A DNA stretch of 64,000 nt from Nocardioides deserti (lineage in GTDB: Bacteria; Actinomycetota; Actinomycetes; Propionibacteriales; Nocardioidaceae). A program made the position numbers and the translations under genes. This document shows, piece after piece, positions 26,995 through 35,785 of the stretch. The DNA lies in contig NZ_JACMYC010000009.1 of NCBI RefSeq assembly GCF_014266025.1, positions 34,361 through 98,360 of the forward strand, read 5' to 3'. Every line of letters starts with the position of its first letter. Positions within the stretch are counted from its first letter, which is position 1. The notes below the pieces were generated by a model, which searched no databases, had not been told where the DNA came from, and worked only from the letters and a program-made list of their open reading frames with translations.

Positions 26995-27010
26995 GGTTGA
27001 ACTATCAACC
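26995..27010. promoter_or_regulatory. Candidate operator GGTTGA-N4-TCAACC before the dioxygenase gene
   Basis: A perfect 6-nt inverted repeat separated by ACTA overlaps the end of the ung stop region and lies 13 nt before the dioxygenase start. The spacing and AT content resemble operators of MarR or HxlR proteins; no regulator gene sits beside it. It could merely be a weak hairpin. Confidence 0.4.
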
Positions 27011-27023
27011 ACTTGGAGACGCG

Positions 27024-27809
27024 ATGACGACGCCGCCCGCCGACCGGATGCCCACCCTCTACCTCGGCCACGGCGCTCCCCCGCTCCTCGACGACCCGAC
27101 CTGGTCGGGCCAGCTGGCCGCCTGGGCCGCCGACCTGCCCCGGCCGACGGCGATCCTCATCGTCAGCGCCCACTGGGAGTCGGCGCCGGTCTCGCTCTCG
27201 GCGAGCCACGCGCCGCTCGTCTACGACTTCGGCGGCTTCGACCCGAAGTACTTCCGGATGACCTACGAGACCCCCGACGCCACCGCGCTCGCCGCTCGCG
27301 TCGCAGCGATGATGCCGGCCGGCGAGCCGGTCCACCAGCACACCTCGCGCGGGCTCGACCACGGCGCGTGGGTGCCGCTGACGATCATGTACCCCGACGC
27401 CGACATCCCCGTCCTGCAGATGTCGCTGCCCACCCACGACCCGGTCCGCCTCATGGCGCTTGGCGAGCGGCTGCGTCCGCTGCGCGACGAGGGCGTGCTG
27501 ATCATCGGCTCCGGCTTCCTCACCCACGGCCTGCCGTTCCTCACCGACTGGCGCATCGAGGCCGCGGCCCCCGGCTGGTCCTCGGAGTTCGACGCCTGGG
27601 CCGGCGAGGCCCTCGCCCGCGGCGACGTCGACACGCTCGCGGCGTACCGCTCCAAGGCGCCCGGCATGCCGTACGCCCACCCCACCGTCGAGCACTACAC
27701 GCCGCTCTTCGTCACCCTCGGCGCCGCAACCACCCCCGACGAACCCGGCCTCCAGGTCATCGACGGGTTCTGGATGGGGCTGTCGAAGCGGTCGCTGCAG
27801 ATGGCCTGA
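27024..27809 (+). CDS. Class III extradiol (DODA/LigB-type) dioxygenase
   Basis: 261 residues. Metal-ligand and catalytic histidines sit in YLGHGAPP, IVSAHWES, YDFGGFDPKYF and LDHGAWVPLTIMYP, the standard DODA pattern. Homologues open catechol-like rings such as DOPA or act on related phenolics, though many are uncharacterised housekeeping homologues (YgiD type). ATG at 27024 follows AGGTT/GGAG-like SD at about 27014. It stands alone after ung. Confidence 0.9.
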   Translation: MTTPPADRMPTLYLGHGAPPLLDDPTWSGQLAAWAADLPRPTAILIVSAHWESAPVSLSASHAPLVYDFGGFDPKYFRMTYETPDATALAARVAAMMPAGEPVHQHTSRGLDHGAWVPLTIMYPDADIPVLQMSLPTHDPVRLMALGERLRPLRDEGVLIIGSGFLTHGLPFLTDWRIEAAAPGWSSEFDAWAGEALARGDVDTLAAYRSKAPGMPYAHPTVEHYTPLFVTLGAATTPDEPGLQVIDGFWMGLSKRSLQMA

Positions 27810-27821
27810 GCGCGGTCGTCA

Positions 27822-27913
27822 GCATCCCAGGTTCACTTGGGATGCCGACGCTTCTCGGCTATCGCGATGGCAGGGAAGTGCGAGCATCCCAAGTCAACTT
27901 GGGTTCCTCGCAC
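27822..27913. repeat. Pair of related hairpins in a convergent gap
   Basis: Hairpin 1 (27822-27845): GCATCCCA and TGGGATGC around an 8-nt loop. Hairpin 2 (27879-27913): GTGCGAG and CTCGCAC with an inner CCCAAGT/ACTTGGG. Both carry CATCCCA and ACTTGGG, so they look like two copies of one unit. They lie between the dioxygenase and aldehyde dehydrogenase stops and may act as terminators. Confidence 0.65.
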
Positions 27914-27940
27914 CCCCTGCGACTGCAACTCGCCAGCGGA

Positions 27941-29566
27941 TCAGCGGATCCGTGTCCGCCGCATCATCTTCAGGCCGGTGAGCATCCCCTTGACGTACTC
28001 GTCGTAGTCCTGGCCGGGGCGGGCGCCCATGACCTGCTTCTTGAGGACGGCGAGGTTCTGGACGTCGGTGTACTTCAGCAGGCCCTGGTCGCCGTGGCGG
28101 GCGCCGACGCCGGACTGCTTGACGCCGCCCGACGGCGTGCCCTTCGAGGCGTAGGCCGTGGCGAGGGAGTCGTTGACGTTGACGTTGCCGGCGTGGATGC
28201 GGCGGGCGACGCCGACGGCGCGGTCGAGGTCGGCGCCCCACACCGAGGCGTTGAGGCCGTAGTCGGTGTCGTTGGCCAGCGCGACGGCCTGGTCGACGGT
28301 GCGGTACTCGTGCAGCGCGACGACCGGCCCGAAGGTCTCCGTGCAGCCGGTGAGCATGTCGCCGGTGACGCCCTCGAGCACGGTCGGCTCGAAGAACGCC
28401 GGGCCGATGTCGGGCCGCGGGTTGCCGCCGGTGACGATCGTGGCGCCCTTGGCGACGGCGTCCTGCACGTGGCTGTGCACCCGCTGCATGTGGTCGACGG
28501 AGATCAGCGAGCCCAGCTCGGGACCGAAGTCGTACGCCGCGCCGATGCGCAGGCTCTCGGCTGCCGCGACGAAGCGGGCCTTGAGCTCGTCGTACCGGCT
28601 CTCGGGCAGGTAGATGCGCTCGATGTGCATGCAGATCTGGCCGGTGTTGCCGAAGACGCCGAACAGCGCGCCGGCGACCCACTCGTCGGGGTCGACGTCG
28701 TCGAGGACGATCATCGGGTTCTTGCCGCCGAGCTCGAGGCAGCAGCCGATGAGGTTGCGGCCGGCGCGCTCGCCGATGACCCGGCCGGTGGCGGTCGAGC
28801 CGGTGAACATCACGTAGTTGGCGTTGTCGATGAGCGTCGGGCCGACGTCGGGGCCCTCGCCGCAGACGACCTGGAACAGGCCCTTCGGCAGGCCGGCCCG
28901 CTCCAGCAGCGCGATGCCGTGGAGCGGGGAGAGCGCGGTCTTGTTGTCCGGCTTGAGCACGATCGCGTTGCCGGCCATGAGCGCCGGGATGGCGTCGGAG
29001 AGGCCGGTCGCGAACGGGAAGTTCCAGGGCGCGATGATCCCGACGACGCCCTTGGGCTGGCGGATCTCGGTGGAGCTGGAGACGACCGGGACCGGCCCGC
29101 CGCGGGTGACCGGCTTGAGCAGCTTCGGCGCCCGCTTGAGGTAGTGGCTGATCACCATCACCGGGTCGCAGGTCTCCTCGATGGCCATCCGGCGGTTCTT
29201 GCCGCTCTCGGCCTGGATGAGGTCTGCGGTGGTCTGCGCGTTGTCGACGAGCAGCGAGTGGGCCTTCTTGAACACCTTCAGCCGCTTGCGCAGCGGCCAG
29301 GAGGCCCACTCCTGCTGGGCCGAGCGAGCGGCCGCGAAGGCGCGCTCGATGTCGGCCGCGGTCGACTGCGGCAGCTGCACGAGCGTCTCGCCGGTGTAGA
29401 CCTCGGCGAGGTCCCACGTCTGCCCGCCCGAGCCGGGCACGCGCGCGACCAGGTCGCGCAGGAACGCGTCGGTGAGCGTGGCCGGGCGGCGCAGGCGGGG
29501 CGCGGGTGCGCCCGGACCGGCGGCACCGGGTCCGGCGGTGGCCGAGCGGTCGGCGGTGGTGGTCAT
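27941..29566 (-). CDS. NAD(P)-dependent aldehyde dehydrogenase, succinate-semialdehyde-dehydrogenase-like
   Basis: 541 residues. Catalytic Glu278 in LELGGKNPM and Cys312 in GNTGQICMH are present, with IIAPWNFPFATGLSDAIPAL and FTGSTATGRVIG for NAD(P) binding. The pattern is closest to actinobacterial GabD2-type succinate-semialdehyde dehydrogenases, but substrate is an inference. Its ATG at 29566 is 2 nt after the GMC oxidoreductase stop. An alcohol-to-aldehyde-to-acid sequence by the two enzymes is the simplest reading. The N-terminal 30 residues are a low-complexity leader. Confidence 0.9.
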   Translation of the reverse strand: MTTTADRSATAGPGAAGPGAPAPRLRRPATLTDAFLRDLVARVPGSGGQTWDLAEVYTGETLVQLPQSTAADIERAFAAARSAQQEWASWPLRKRLKVFKKAHSLLVDNAQTTADLIQAESGKNRRMAIEETCDPVMVISHYLKRAPKLLKPVTRGGPVPVVSSSTEIRQPKGVVGIIAPWNFPFATGLSDAIPALMAGNAIVLKPDNKTALSPLHGIALLERAGLPKGLFQVVCGEGPDVGPTLIDNANYVMFTGSTATGRVIGERAGRNLIGCCLELGGKNPMIVLDDVDPDEWVAGALFGVFGNTGQICMHIERIYLPESRYDELKARFVAAAESLRIGAAYDFGPELGSLISVDHMQRVHSHVQDAVAKGATIVTGGNPRPDIGPAFFEPTVLEGVTGDMLTGCTETFGPVVALHEYRTVDQAVALANDTDYGLNASVWGADLDRAVGVARRIHAGNVNVNDSLATAYASKGTPSGGVKQSGVGARHGDQGLLKYTDVQNLAVLKKQVMGARPGQDYDEYVKGMLTGLKMMRRTRIR

Positions 29567-29568
29567 GG

Positions 29569-31194
29569 TCAGCCCCTCCCGAGGACGAGGTCCGCGCCGC
29601 GCTCGCCGATCATGATCGCGGGCGCGTTGGTGTTGCCGCCGGTGATCGACGGCATGATCGAGGCGTCGGCGACGCGGAGCCCCTCGACGCCGCGGACCTT
29701 GAGGTCGGGGGTCACGACGGCGAGCTCGTCGACGCCCATCCGGCAGGTGCCGACGCCGTGGTAGACCGAGGTCGCGCGGTTGAGGATGGCCTGGCGCAGC
29801 TCGGAGCCCTGCAGGTTGCGACCGGGGTGGATCTCGTCCTTGACCGCCCCGCCGAACGCCGCCGCGCCCATGATCTCGCGGACCATCTCCGAGCCCTCGG
29901 TGAGCAGGTCGAGGTCGGCGGACTCCGCGAGGTACTGCGGGTCGATGAGCGGCGCGGCGGCCGGGTCGGCCGAGGCCAGCCGCAGCGTGCCGCGGCTGCG
30001 CGGGTAGATGAGCGTCGTGAGCACGGTCAGCGCCGGGAGCGGCGAGACCTCGTGGCGGATCGGCTCGTCCTGGTTCGGCGAGACGTAGGACCAGGGCAGC
30101 AGGTGCAGCTGGAGGTCCGGGACGTCGGTGGCCTGCGAGGTCTTGAGGAAGGCGAGGATCTCGAAGACGGAGTTCGCGAGGAACGTCGAGCCGGGCCGCA
30201 CGACCTCCTTGGCGACGCCCTTGGCGAAGAAGAACGCGTTGCCGCGCATCTTCGACGAGGTCGCGTGGAAGGTCATCGCGTGGAACATGTGGTCGTGCAG
30301 GTTGTCGCCGACCGGAAGGTCCGCGACCACCGGGATGCCGTGGTCCTTGAGGTGCTGGGCGTGGCCGATGCCGGAGAGCATGAGGATCTGCGGGGAGCCG
30401 ACGAACCCGGCGGCGAGGATGACCTCCTTGCCCGCGCGGACCGTGCGGCGGCTGCCGTCCTTGTCGCGGACCTCGACGCCGGTGGCGCGGCCGTTGTCGA
30501 TGACGACCTTGGTGACCAGCACCTGGGTCTGCACGTCGAGGGTCGGCGGCGCGAGGTGGTGGATGTAGCCGCGCGAGGCGCTGTAGCGCAGCCCGTCGGC
30601 GGCGTTCTGCTGCATCCGGCTGACGCCCTCCTGCGACTCGCCGTTGTAGTCGTCGAGGATCTTGCAGCCGATGGTGTCCGCGGTCGCCTGGAGGAACTGC
30701 AGTGACCCCTCCTGCGGGGTCTTGTTGCGGGTGACCCTGATCGGGCCGCCGGTGCCGCGGAAGGCGTTCTCGCCGCCCTCGTAGTCCTCCATCCGCTTGT
30801 ACGCCGCGTTGACCGAGTCGGCGTCCCAGCCGGTGCAGCCCTCGGCCGCCCAGGAGTCGTAGTTGGCGCGGTTGCCGCGGACGTAGACCATGCCGTTGAC
30901 CGAGCTGGACCCGCCGAGGACCTTGCCGCGCGGGACCGGCATCTTGCGGTCGAGGATGTGCTTCTGCGGCACCGAGTAGTAGCCCCAGTCGTTGAGCCGC
31001 TTGATCTTCGGCTCCGCGTGCATCGGGCCGATCATGCCGGGCTTCTTGGTGAGGAACTGGTTGTCGCTCTTGCCCGCCTCCAGCACGATCACGCTCGCGC
31101 CGGACTCGGCGAGCCGGCCGGCGATCGCGGCCCCGGCGCTGCCGGAGCCCACCACGACGTAGTCGGCTTCGTTCTTCAGGGCTTGCTTGGCCAT
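29569..31194 (-). CDS. GMC-family FAD oxidoreductase (choline/alcohol dehydrogenase-like)
   Basis: 541 residues. FAD is bound through [20 protein letters not shown]; the GMC signatures [18 protein letters not shown] and the C-terminal [10 protein letters not shown] (catalytic His) are intact. Members oxidise alcohols such as choline or alkanols. ATG at 31194 ([12 protein letters not shown]) is used; an upstream in-frame start adds a non-conserved leader. First gene of a two-gene unit with the aldehyde dehydrogenase. A KstR-like palindrome lies about 95 nt upstream. Confidence 0.92.
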   Translation of the reverse strand: MAKQALKNEADYVVVGSGSAGAAIAGRLAESGASVIVLEAGKSDNQFLTKKPGMIGPMHAEPKIKRLNDWGYYSVPQKHILDRKMPVPRGKVLGGSSSVNGMVYVRGNRANYDSWAAEGCTGWDADSVNAAYKRMEDYEGGENAFRGTGGPIRVTRNKTPQEGSLQFLQATADTIGCKILDDYNGESQEGVSRMQQNAADGLRYSASRGYIHHLAPPTLDVQTQVLVTKVVIDNGRATGVEVRDKDGSRRTVRAGKEVILAAGFVGSPQILMLSGIGHAQHLKDHGIPVVADLPVGDNLHDHMFHAMTFHATSSKMRGNAFFFAKGVAKEVVRPGSTFLANSVFEILAFLKTSQATDVPDLQLHLLPWSYVSPNQDEPIRHEVSPLPALTVLTTLIYPRSRGTLRLASADPAAAPLIDPQYLAESADLDLLTEGSEMVREIMGAAAFGGAVKDEIHPGRNLQGSELRQAILNRATSVYHGVGTCRMGVDELAVVTPDLKVRGVEGLRVADASIMPSITGGNTNAPAIMIGERGADLVLGRG

Positions 31195-31288
31195 GTCGTC
31201 CCCTGGGGGTGGTTCGTGTCGCGGAGCGGCGGTCGGGTCCGAGTTCACATACTCTCGGAATGTGTCGGCGCCCACAGTAGGGCATGAC

Positions 31289-31302
31289 TGTAACTTGTTC
31301 TA
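31289..31302. promoter_or_regulatory. KstR-like palindrome (TNNAACNNGTTNNA), site 1
   Basis: TGTAACTTGTTCTA matches TNNAACNNGTTNNA at every fixed position. It is in the divergent gap between the GMC oxidoreductase gene and the pyridoxal kinase gene, 39 nt before the kinase start. A TetR-family repressor is inferred; none is encoded in the window. Confidence 0.5.
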
Positions 31303-31340
31303 GTTTGGCTGGACCACGGTCTGGCGGGAGGATCGACGTC

Positions 31341-32192
31341 GTGAAGATCCTGTCGATCCAGTCGTCGGTCGCCTACGGGCACGTGGGGAACTCCGCCGCG
31401 GTGTTCCCGCTCCAGCGACTCGGCCACGAGGTCTGGCCGGTGCTGACCGTCCACTTCTCCAACCACACGGGGTACGGCGCGTGGCGCGGGCCGCTCCTCG
31501 CGCCGGCCGACGTGGCCGACGTGATCGCGGGCATCGAGGACCGCGGCGTGCTCGGCCAGGCCGACGCCGTGCTGTCGGGCTACCAGGGCGACCCGGCGGT
31601 CGGGGCGGTCGTGCTCGACGCCGTGGCGAAGGTCAAGGCCGCCAACCCGGACGCGGTCTACTGCTGCGACCCGGTCATGGGCGACGTCGGCCGCGGCATG
31701 TTCGTCAAGCCCGGCATCCCGGAGTACCTCCGCGACAGCGTCGTGCCGCAGGCCGACATCCTCACGCCGAACCACTTCGAGCTCGACTTCCTCGCCGGTC
31801 GCACGACCACCACGCTCGACGAGGTGCTCGAGGCCGTCGACGCGGTCCGGGACCGCGGGCCGCGCGACGTGCTGGTGACCAGCGTCCTCCACGGCGACGT
31901 GCCCGAGGGCTCGCTCGACGTCGTCGCCGTCTCCGACGCCGGCGCGTGGGTCGTCACGACCCCGCTGCTGCCGATCACGCCGAACGGCTGCGGCGACGTC
32001 ACCGCCGCCCTCTACCTCGCACACCTGCGCTCGACCGGCTCCCCGGCCGAGGCGCTCTCGCGCACGACGTCGTCGATGTTCGCGGTGCTCGAGGCGACGA
32101 TCGCCGCGGGCACCCGCGAGATCCAGCTGGTCGCCGCGCAGGACGCGATCGCGTTGCCGCCGGCGTCGTTCGAGGTCCGTCAGGTCCGCTGA
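31341..32192 (+). CDS. pdxY: Pyridoxal/pyridoxine kinase
   Basis: 283 residues, ribokinase-like PdxY/PdxK fold. The N-terminus ILSIQSSVAYGHVGNSAAVFPLQ, HFSNHTGYG, YCCDPVMGD and the catalytic anion hole TPNGCGDVTAALYLA are all in place. It phosphorylates B6 vitamers to give PLP or precursors in the salvage route. GTG at 31341 has GGGAGG about 10 nt upstream. It shares its promoter region with the GMC oxidoreductase. Confidence 0.93.
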   Translation: MKILSIQSSVAYGHVGNSAAVFPLQRLGHEVWPVLTVHFSNHTGYGAWRGPLLAPADVADVIAGIEDRGVLGQADAVLSGYQGDPAVGAVVLDAVAKVKAANPDAVYCCDPVMGDVGRGMFVKPGIPEYLRDSVVPQADILTPNHFELDFLAGRTTTTLDEVLEAVDAVRDRGPRDVLVTSVLHGDVPEGSLDVVAVSDAGAWVVTTPLLPITPNGCGDVTAALYLAHLRSTGSPAEALSRTTSSMFAVLEATIAAGTREIQLVAAQDAIALPPASFEVRQVR

Positions 32193-32228
32193 ACGGACCC
32201 GTTCGTCATCTCCTGGCCGACCGCCCGG

Positions 32229-32357
32229 TCAGCCGACCATCATCAGCGCGGCGAGGAACGCCAACGCCGGGATCAGCCACAGGATCGCCAGCGCGATCAT
32301 CGTGTCCCGGCCCTCGGCGGCCGCGGTGGTGCTCGGTGCAGACGTGTTCGCTGCCAT
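32229..32357 (-). CDS. Small single-pass membrane protein
   Basis: 42 residues from the ATG at 32357, preceded by a GGGGAG element. A polar Thr/Ala-rich N-terminus is followed by one hydrophobic helix (about residues 20-41) that ends at the C-terminus. No family recognised. The short length and lack of homology evidence make the call tentative, but the hydrophobic helix is better formed than expected by chance. Confidence 0.5.
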   Translation of the reverse strand: MAANTSAPSTTAAAEGRDTMIALAILWLIPALAFLAALMMVG

Positions 32358-32483
32358 CGTGGAATCACTCCCCGGATCGATTGAGGAGCCGATACCCGAC
32401 GCTCCACCGCACCATGCCGGGGTCCGCACGCTTCGGCGTACATCACATCCCTGCGGGTGAGGCCGACCTCCGCGGCGGTCGAA

Positions 32484-32885
32484 TCAGTACGACAAGCCCG
32501 AGGCGTAACGCGCACGGCGGGCGTGGCGACCTCGGCCTGCGTTCCTGCCCTTGTAGGTCTCGAGCTGGGAATCGCAGTTCGGGCAGACCAGCCGCAGGTT
32601 GGACCGACGGTTGTTGCCGGCATCACCGTCGATGTGGTCGAGGACGAGGACCAGCGGCCGCCCGTTCCACTCGCACGTCTTGCAGATGGCGCAGCGGCCG
32701 TCCTGCTCCTCAGCGATGTGGCGCCGGACGTAGTGGCCGGGATGCGTCCCCGGTTGGGCGAACCCAGTCTCCAGCCACCGGGCCACGAGGACCCGCCGGT
32801 CGTGCTCGCGCTGACAGGCGTTGCTGCAGAACTTGCGACCGGATCGTCCCGGGCCCGTGACTCCGCAACCTCGGCACTCGAACAT
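32484..32885 (-). CDS. HNH endonuclease domain protein with N-terminal zinc finger
   Basis: 133 residues. An N-terminal Cys4-type finger (CRGCG...CSNAC) is followed by an HNH domain: CAICK, LDHIDGDAGNNRRSNLRLVCPNCD, containing the DH, N and H-equivalent positions plus two CxxC pairs. HNH proteins nick or cleave DNA. The domain resembles those of phage or stand-alone nucleases; no phage genes are nearby. It sits 33 nt downstream of tRNA-Thr on the same strand. Confidence 0.85.
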   Translation of the reverse strand: MFECRGCGVTGPGRSGRKFCSNACQREHDRRVLVARWLETGFAQPGTHPGHYVRRHIAEEQDGRCAICKTCEWNGRPLVLVLDHIDGDAGNNRRSNLRLVCPNCDSQLETYKGRNAGRGRHARRARYASGLSY

Positions 32886-32917
32886 GCCGCGACGCTACGG
32901 AGGACCCCCGACAGTCC

Positions 32918-32993
32918 TGGAGCCGGTGACAGGAGTCGAACCCGCGACATTTCGCTTACAAGGCGAACGCTCTACCAACTGAGCTACACCGGC
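32918..32993 (-). tRNA. tRNA-Thr (anticodon TGT)
   Basis: A complete 76-nt cloverleaf including encoded CCA. Acceptor GCCGGTG pairs with CACCGGC, the D arm is GCTC/GAGC, the anticodon stem is TTCGC/GCGAA with loop CTTGTAA, and the T arm is GCGGG-TTCGACT-CCTGT. The anticodon TGT reads ACA. The discriminator base is T. Confidence 0.97.
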
Positions 32994-33060
32994 GCGGCCG
33001 GCCGACGCGGAGGTCGAGCGGCCGCGCACATGCTAGTTGCCGGGGCAGGCGCCGCAGGGA

Positions 33061-33795
33061 TCAGCCCATGCCGCCGTCGAAGGCGAGGACGGCACCGGTG
33101 ATCATCCGGGCGGCGGGCGAGGCGAGGTAGACGATCGACTCGCCGATCTCGGCCGGGGAGATGGCCGGGCCGGGCAGCATCATGATCAGCCGGTCCGCGA
33201 CCCGAGCGTCCATGTCGGCGGGCATGATGCCGGCGACGTGCGACACGATCGGGGTGTCGACGGTGCCCGGGCAGACCGCGTTGACCCGGATGCCTTCGGG
33301 CGAGAGCTCGAGCGCGAGCGACTTGGTCAGCTGGGTCAGACCGCCCTTCGCGGCGGCGTACGCGACGGCGTACGGCTGGGGGATCCGGCCGGCGACCGAG
33401 CTGACGTTGACGATGTTGCCGCCGCAGGCGCGCAGGTGGGGCAGCGCGGCCTGGATCATCATGAACGGGCCCTTGAGGTCGACCGCGTGGACGCGGTCCC
33501 ACTCGGCGTCGGTGATCTGGTCGAAGTGGCCGAACTGCACCACGCCCGCCACGTTGGCCAGCACGTCGATCCGGCCGTGCTGGGCGCACTCGGCGACCGC
33601 GGCCTCGACCGACCCGCGGGAGGCGACGTTGCACTCGACGTACGTCACGCCGTCCGGCGCTCCGGGCTGCACGTCGAGGCCGAAGACCGTCGCGCCCTGG
33701 TCACGGAAGAGCTCGGCGGTGGCGCGGCCGATGCCGGAGGCGGCGCCGGTGACGACGACGACGCGGGGCTCGGGAGACGTGGGAGCAGAAGTCAT
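33061..33795 (-). CDS. SDR-family NAD(P)-dependent oxidoreductase
   Basis: 244 residues, classical SDR. TGAASGIGRA binds the dinucleotide, then NVAGVV (NNAG-type), VNVSSVAG with the catalytic Ser, YAVAYAAAKGG with Tyr and Lys, and CPGTVDTP. The Asp after beta-2 (GLDVQ) favours NAD over NADP. Substrate unknown; 3-hydroxyacyl or hydroxysteroid dehydrogenases look like this. ATG at 33795. A KstR-like palindrome lies 14 nt upstream, which favours a role in lipid or steroid oxidation. Confidence 0.9.
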   Translation of the reverse strand: MTSAPTSPEPRVVVVTGAASGIGRATAELFRDQGATVFGLDVQPGAPDGVTYVECNVASRGSVEAAVAECAQHGRIDVLANVAGVVQFGHFDQITDAEWDRVHAVDLKGPFMMIQAALPHLRACGGNIVNVSSVAGRIPQPYAVAYAAAKGGLTQLTKSLALELSPEGIRVNAVCPGTVDTPIVSHVAGIMPADMDARVADRLIMMLPGPAISPAEIGESIVYLASPAARMITGAVLAFDGGMG

Positions 33796-33808
33796 GCGCG
33801 GACCGTAC

Positions 33809-33822
33809 TGGAACACGTTCTA
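33809..33822. promoter_or_regulatory. KstR-like palindrome, site 2
   Basis: TGGAACACGTTCTA satisfies TNNAACNNGTTNNA at all fixed positions, with an inner perfect GAACACGTTC-like core. It begins 14 nt upstream of the SDR start, where a bound repressor would block initiation. Confidence 0.55.
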
Positions 33823-33924
33823 GTTCGGCCAGCCTCGTTCGACCAGCCTCGCTCGGCGAGCGTTGGACCAGCGTCACGTCGGCGCGGCTTTGGCCGGCGC
33901 GACGGCGCGGGCGACCCTGGTGCG

Positions 33925-35775
33925 GTGAGCCTCCTGCACGAACCGCACCACGACGGGTCCCCGCTCTACCTCGAGCACGAGGCACCGACGCTCGGCTGGA
34001 CGGTCAAGGTCCGCGTCCGCACCGCCGCCTCGGACCCGGTCGACCAGGTCTGGCTGCGCACGACGTACGACGCCGAGCCGGTCTACCACGCGTGCGGCCC
34101 GGTCGAGCGCGACGAGCACACCGTCTGGTGGGAGGGCGAGCTCCCGGTCCACAACCCGGTCGCGCACTACCGCTTCCTCATCAGCACCGGCGCCGGCACC
34201 CCCGAGGAGGACCAGCGCTGGCTGACCGCCGCGGGCGTGCACCGCCACGATGTGCCGGACACCTTCGACTTCCGCGTCTCCACCTACGCGCCCGCGCCGG
34301 ACTGGGGCCGCGACGGCGTCGTCTACCAGGTCTTCCCCGACCGGTTCGCCCGCTCGGCCGCCGCCGACGAGCGGCCGACCCCCGACTGGGCCGTGCCGGC
34401 GGACTGGGACGACGAGGTGGTCTTCGAGGGCTCCGACCCGCGCACGCCGACGCAGTTCTTCGGCGGCGACCTCGACGGCGTCGTCGAGCACCTGGACCAC
34501 CTCGAGCAGGTCGGCGTCTCGGTCGTCTACACGACGCCGGTCTTCCCCGGCGAGAGCAACCACCGCTACAACGCCTCCACCTTCGACGGCGTCGACCCGC
34601 TCCTCGGCGGGGACGCGGCGTACGCCCGGCTCTCTGCCGCCGTCCACGAGCGCGGCTGGCGGCTGCTCGGCGACCTGACCACCAACCACACCGGCGACAC
34701 CCACGAGTGGTTCCGCGGCGCGGCGAGCGACCCGGCCTCCCCCACCCGCGGCTGGTACTACTTCAACCACGACGGCTCCTACGAGTGCTGGATGGGCCAC
34801 GGCACGCTGCCCAAGCTCAACCTCGCCGACCCCGACCTGCGCGCCGCCATGGTCGAGGGGCCCGACTCGGTCGTCGCCCGCTGGCTGCGGCCGCCCTTCG
34901 ACGTCGACGGCTGGCGCATCGACGTCGCCAACATGACCGGCCGGCTCGGCGCGGTCGACGTCAACCACGACGTGGCCCGGGCGGTGCGCCGCACGGCCGA
35001 GGCCGAGCGCCCCGACCCGCTGGTCATCGGCGAGCACAACCACGACGCTTCCGGCGACATCGACGGCGACGGCTGGCACGGCACGATGAACTACTCCGGC
35101 TTCTCCTGGCCGGTCTGGTCGTGGGTGCGCGACCCCGCCTCGCCGGCCCGCCCCTTCGGCCGCCCGCTGCCGGTGCCGCGCCGGCCCGGCCCGCTGGTGC
35201 TCCGGTCCTTCCGCGAGTGGCTGGCCCGCTTCGGCTGGCGCGCGGCGAGCCAGTCGTGGAACATCCTCGGCTCCCACGACAGCGCCCGGATCCGCACGGT
35301 GGCCGGCTCGGGAGCGGTGCACCGGGTCGCGGCCGGCCTGCAGTTCACGCTGCCCGGCGTGCCGATGCTGTTCGCCGGCGACGAGATCGGCCTCGAGGGC
35401 GTGCTCGGCGAGGACTCGCGCCGGCCGATGCCCTGGGACCGCCGCGAGGACTGGGACCACGCCACGCTGGCGACGTACGCCGCCCTGGCCGCCGCGCGCC
35501 GCGACCACGACGCTCTCCGCCGCGGCGGCCTGCGGTGGGCCCATGTCGACGACGACGCGTTCGTCTTCGTGCGCGAGCACCCGTCCGGCTCGGTGCTGGT
35601 CTGCGCCCGCCGCGCCGGCGGTCCCGCGGTCGACCTCGACGCCGGGCTGCTCGGCTTCGCCGACGGCTCGCCCCTGCTCGCGACCGAGGGCGAGGCCACG
35701 GCGCTGGTCGAGTCCGGCGGCACGGTCACCGTCCCGGCGGCCGAGGGACCGGGCCTCTGGCTCTGGCGGGTCTAG
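33925..35775 (+). CDS. GH13-family glycoside hydrolase (alpha-amylase/neopullulanase-like)
   Basis: 616 residues. An N-terminal beta-sandwich (residues 1-120) of the CBM34/neopullulanase kind precedes the (beta/alpha)8 barrel: GVVYQVFPDRFARS, DLTTNHTGDTH, DVDGWRIDVAN (nucleophile Asp333), LVIGEHNHD (acid Glu370) and LGSHDSARI. A C-terminal beta domain closes the chain. There is no signal peptide, so it should act on internal alpha-glucans or maltodextrins. GTG at 33925. The DUF4032 gene follows 10 nt later. Confidence 0.92.
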   Translation: MSLLHEPHHDGSPLYLEHEAPTLGWTVKVRVRTAASDPVDQVWLRTTYDAEPVYHACGPVERDEHTVWWEGELPVHNPVAHYRFLISTGAGTPEEDQRWLTAAGVHRHDVPDTFDFRVSTYAPAPDWGRDGVVYQVFPDRFARSAAADERPTPDWAVPADWDDEVVFEGSDPRTPTQFFGGDLDGVVEHLDHLEQVGVSVVYTTPVFPGESNHRYNASTFDGVDPLLGGDAAYARLSAAVHERGWRLLGDLTTNHTGDTHEWFRGAASDPASPTRGWYYFNHDGSYECWMGHGTLPKLNLADPDLRAAMVEGPDSVVARWLRPPFDVDGWRIDVANMTGRLGAVDVNHDVARAVRRTAEAERPDPLVIGEHNHDASGDIDGDGWHGTMNYSGFSWPVWSWVRDPASPARPFGRPLPVPRRPGPLVLRSFREWLARFGWRAASQSWNILGSHDSARIRTVAGSGAVHRVAAGLQFTLPGVPMLFAGDEIGLEGVLGEDSRRPMPWDRREDWDHATLATYAALAAARRDHDALRRGGLRWAHVDDDAFVFVREHPSGSVLVCARRAGGPAVDLDAGLLGFADGSPLLATEGEATALVESGGTVTVPAAEGPGLWLWRV

Positions 35776-35785
35776 GCTCGACGGC

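Noticed and set aside
32229..32993. HNH gene plus tRNA-Thr as an integrated element with an attachment site
   Set aside because: No integrase and no repeat of the tRNA 3' end was found nearby, so an island at this tRNA is not supported within the window.
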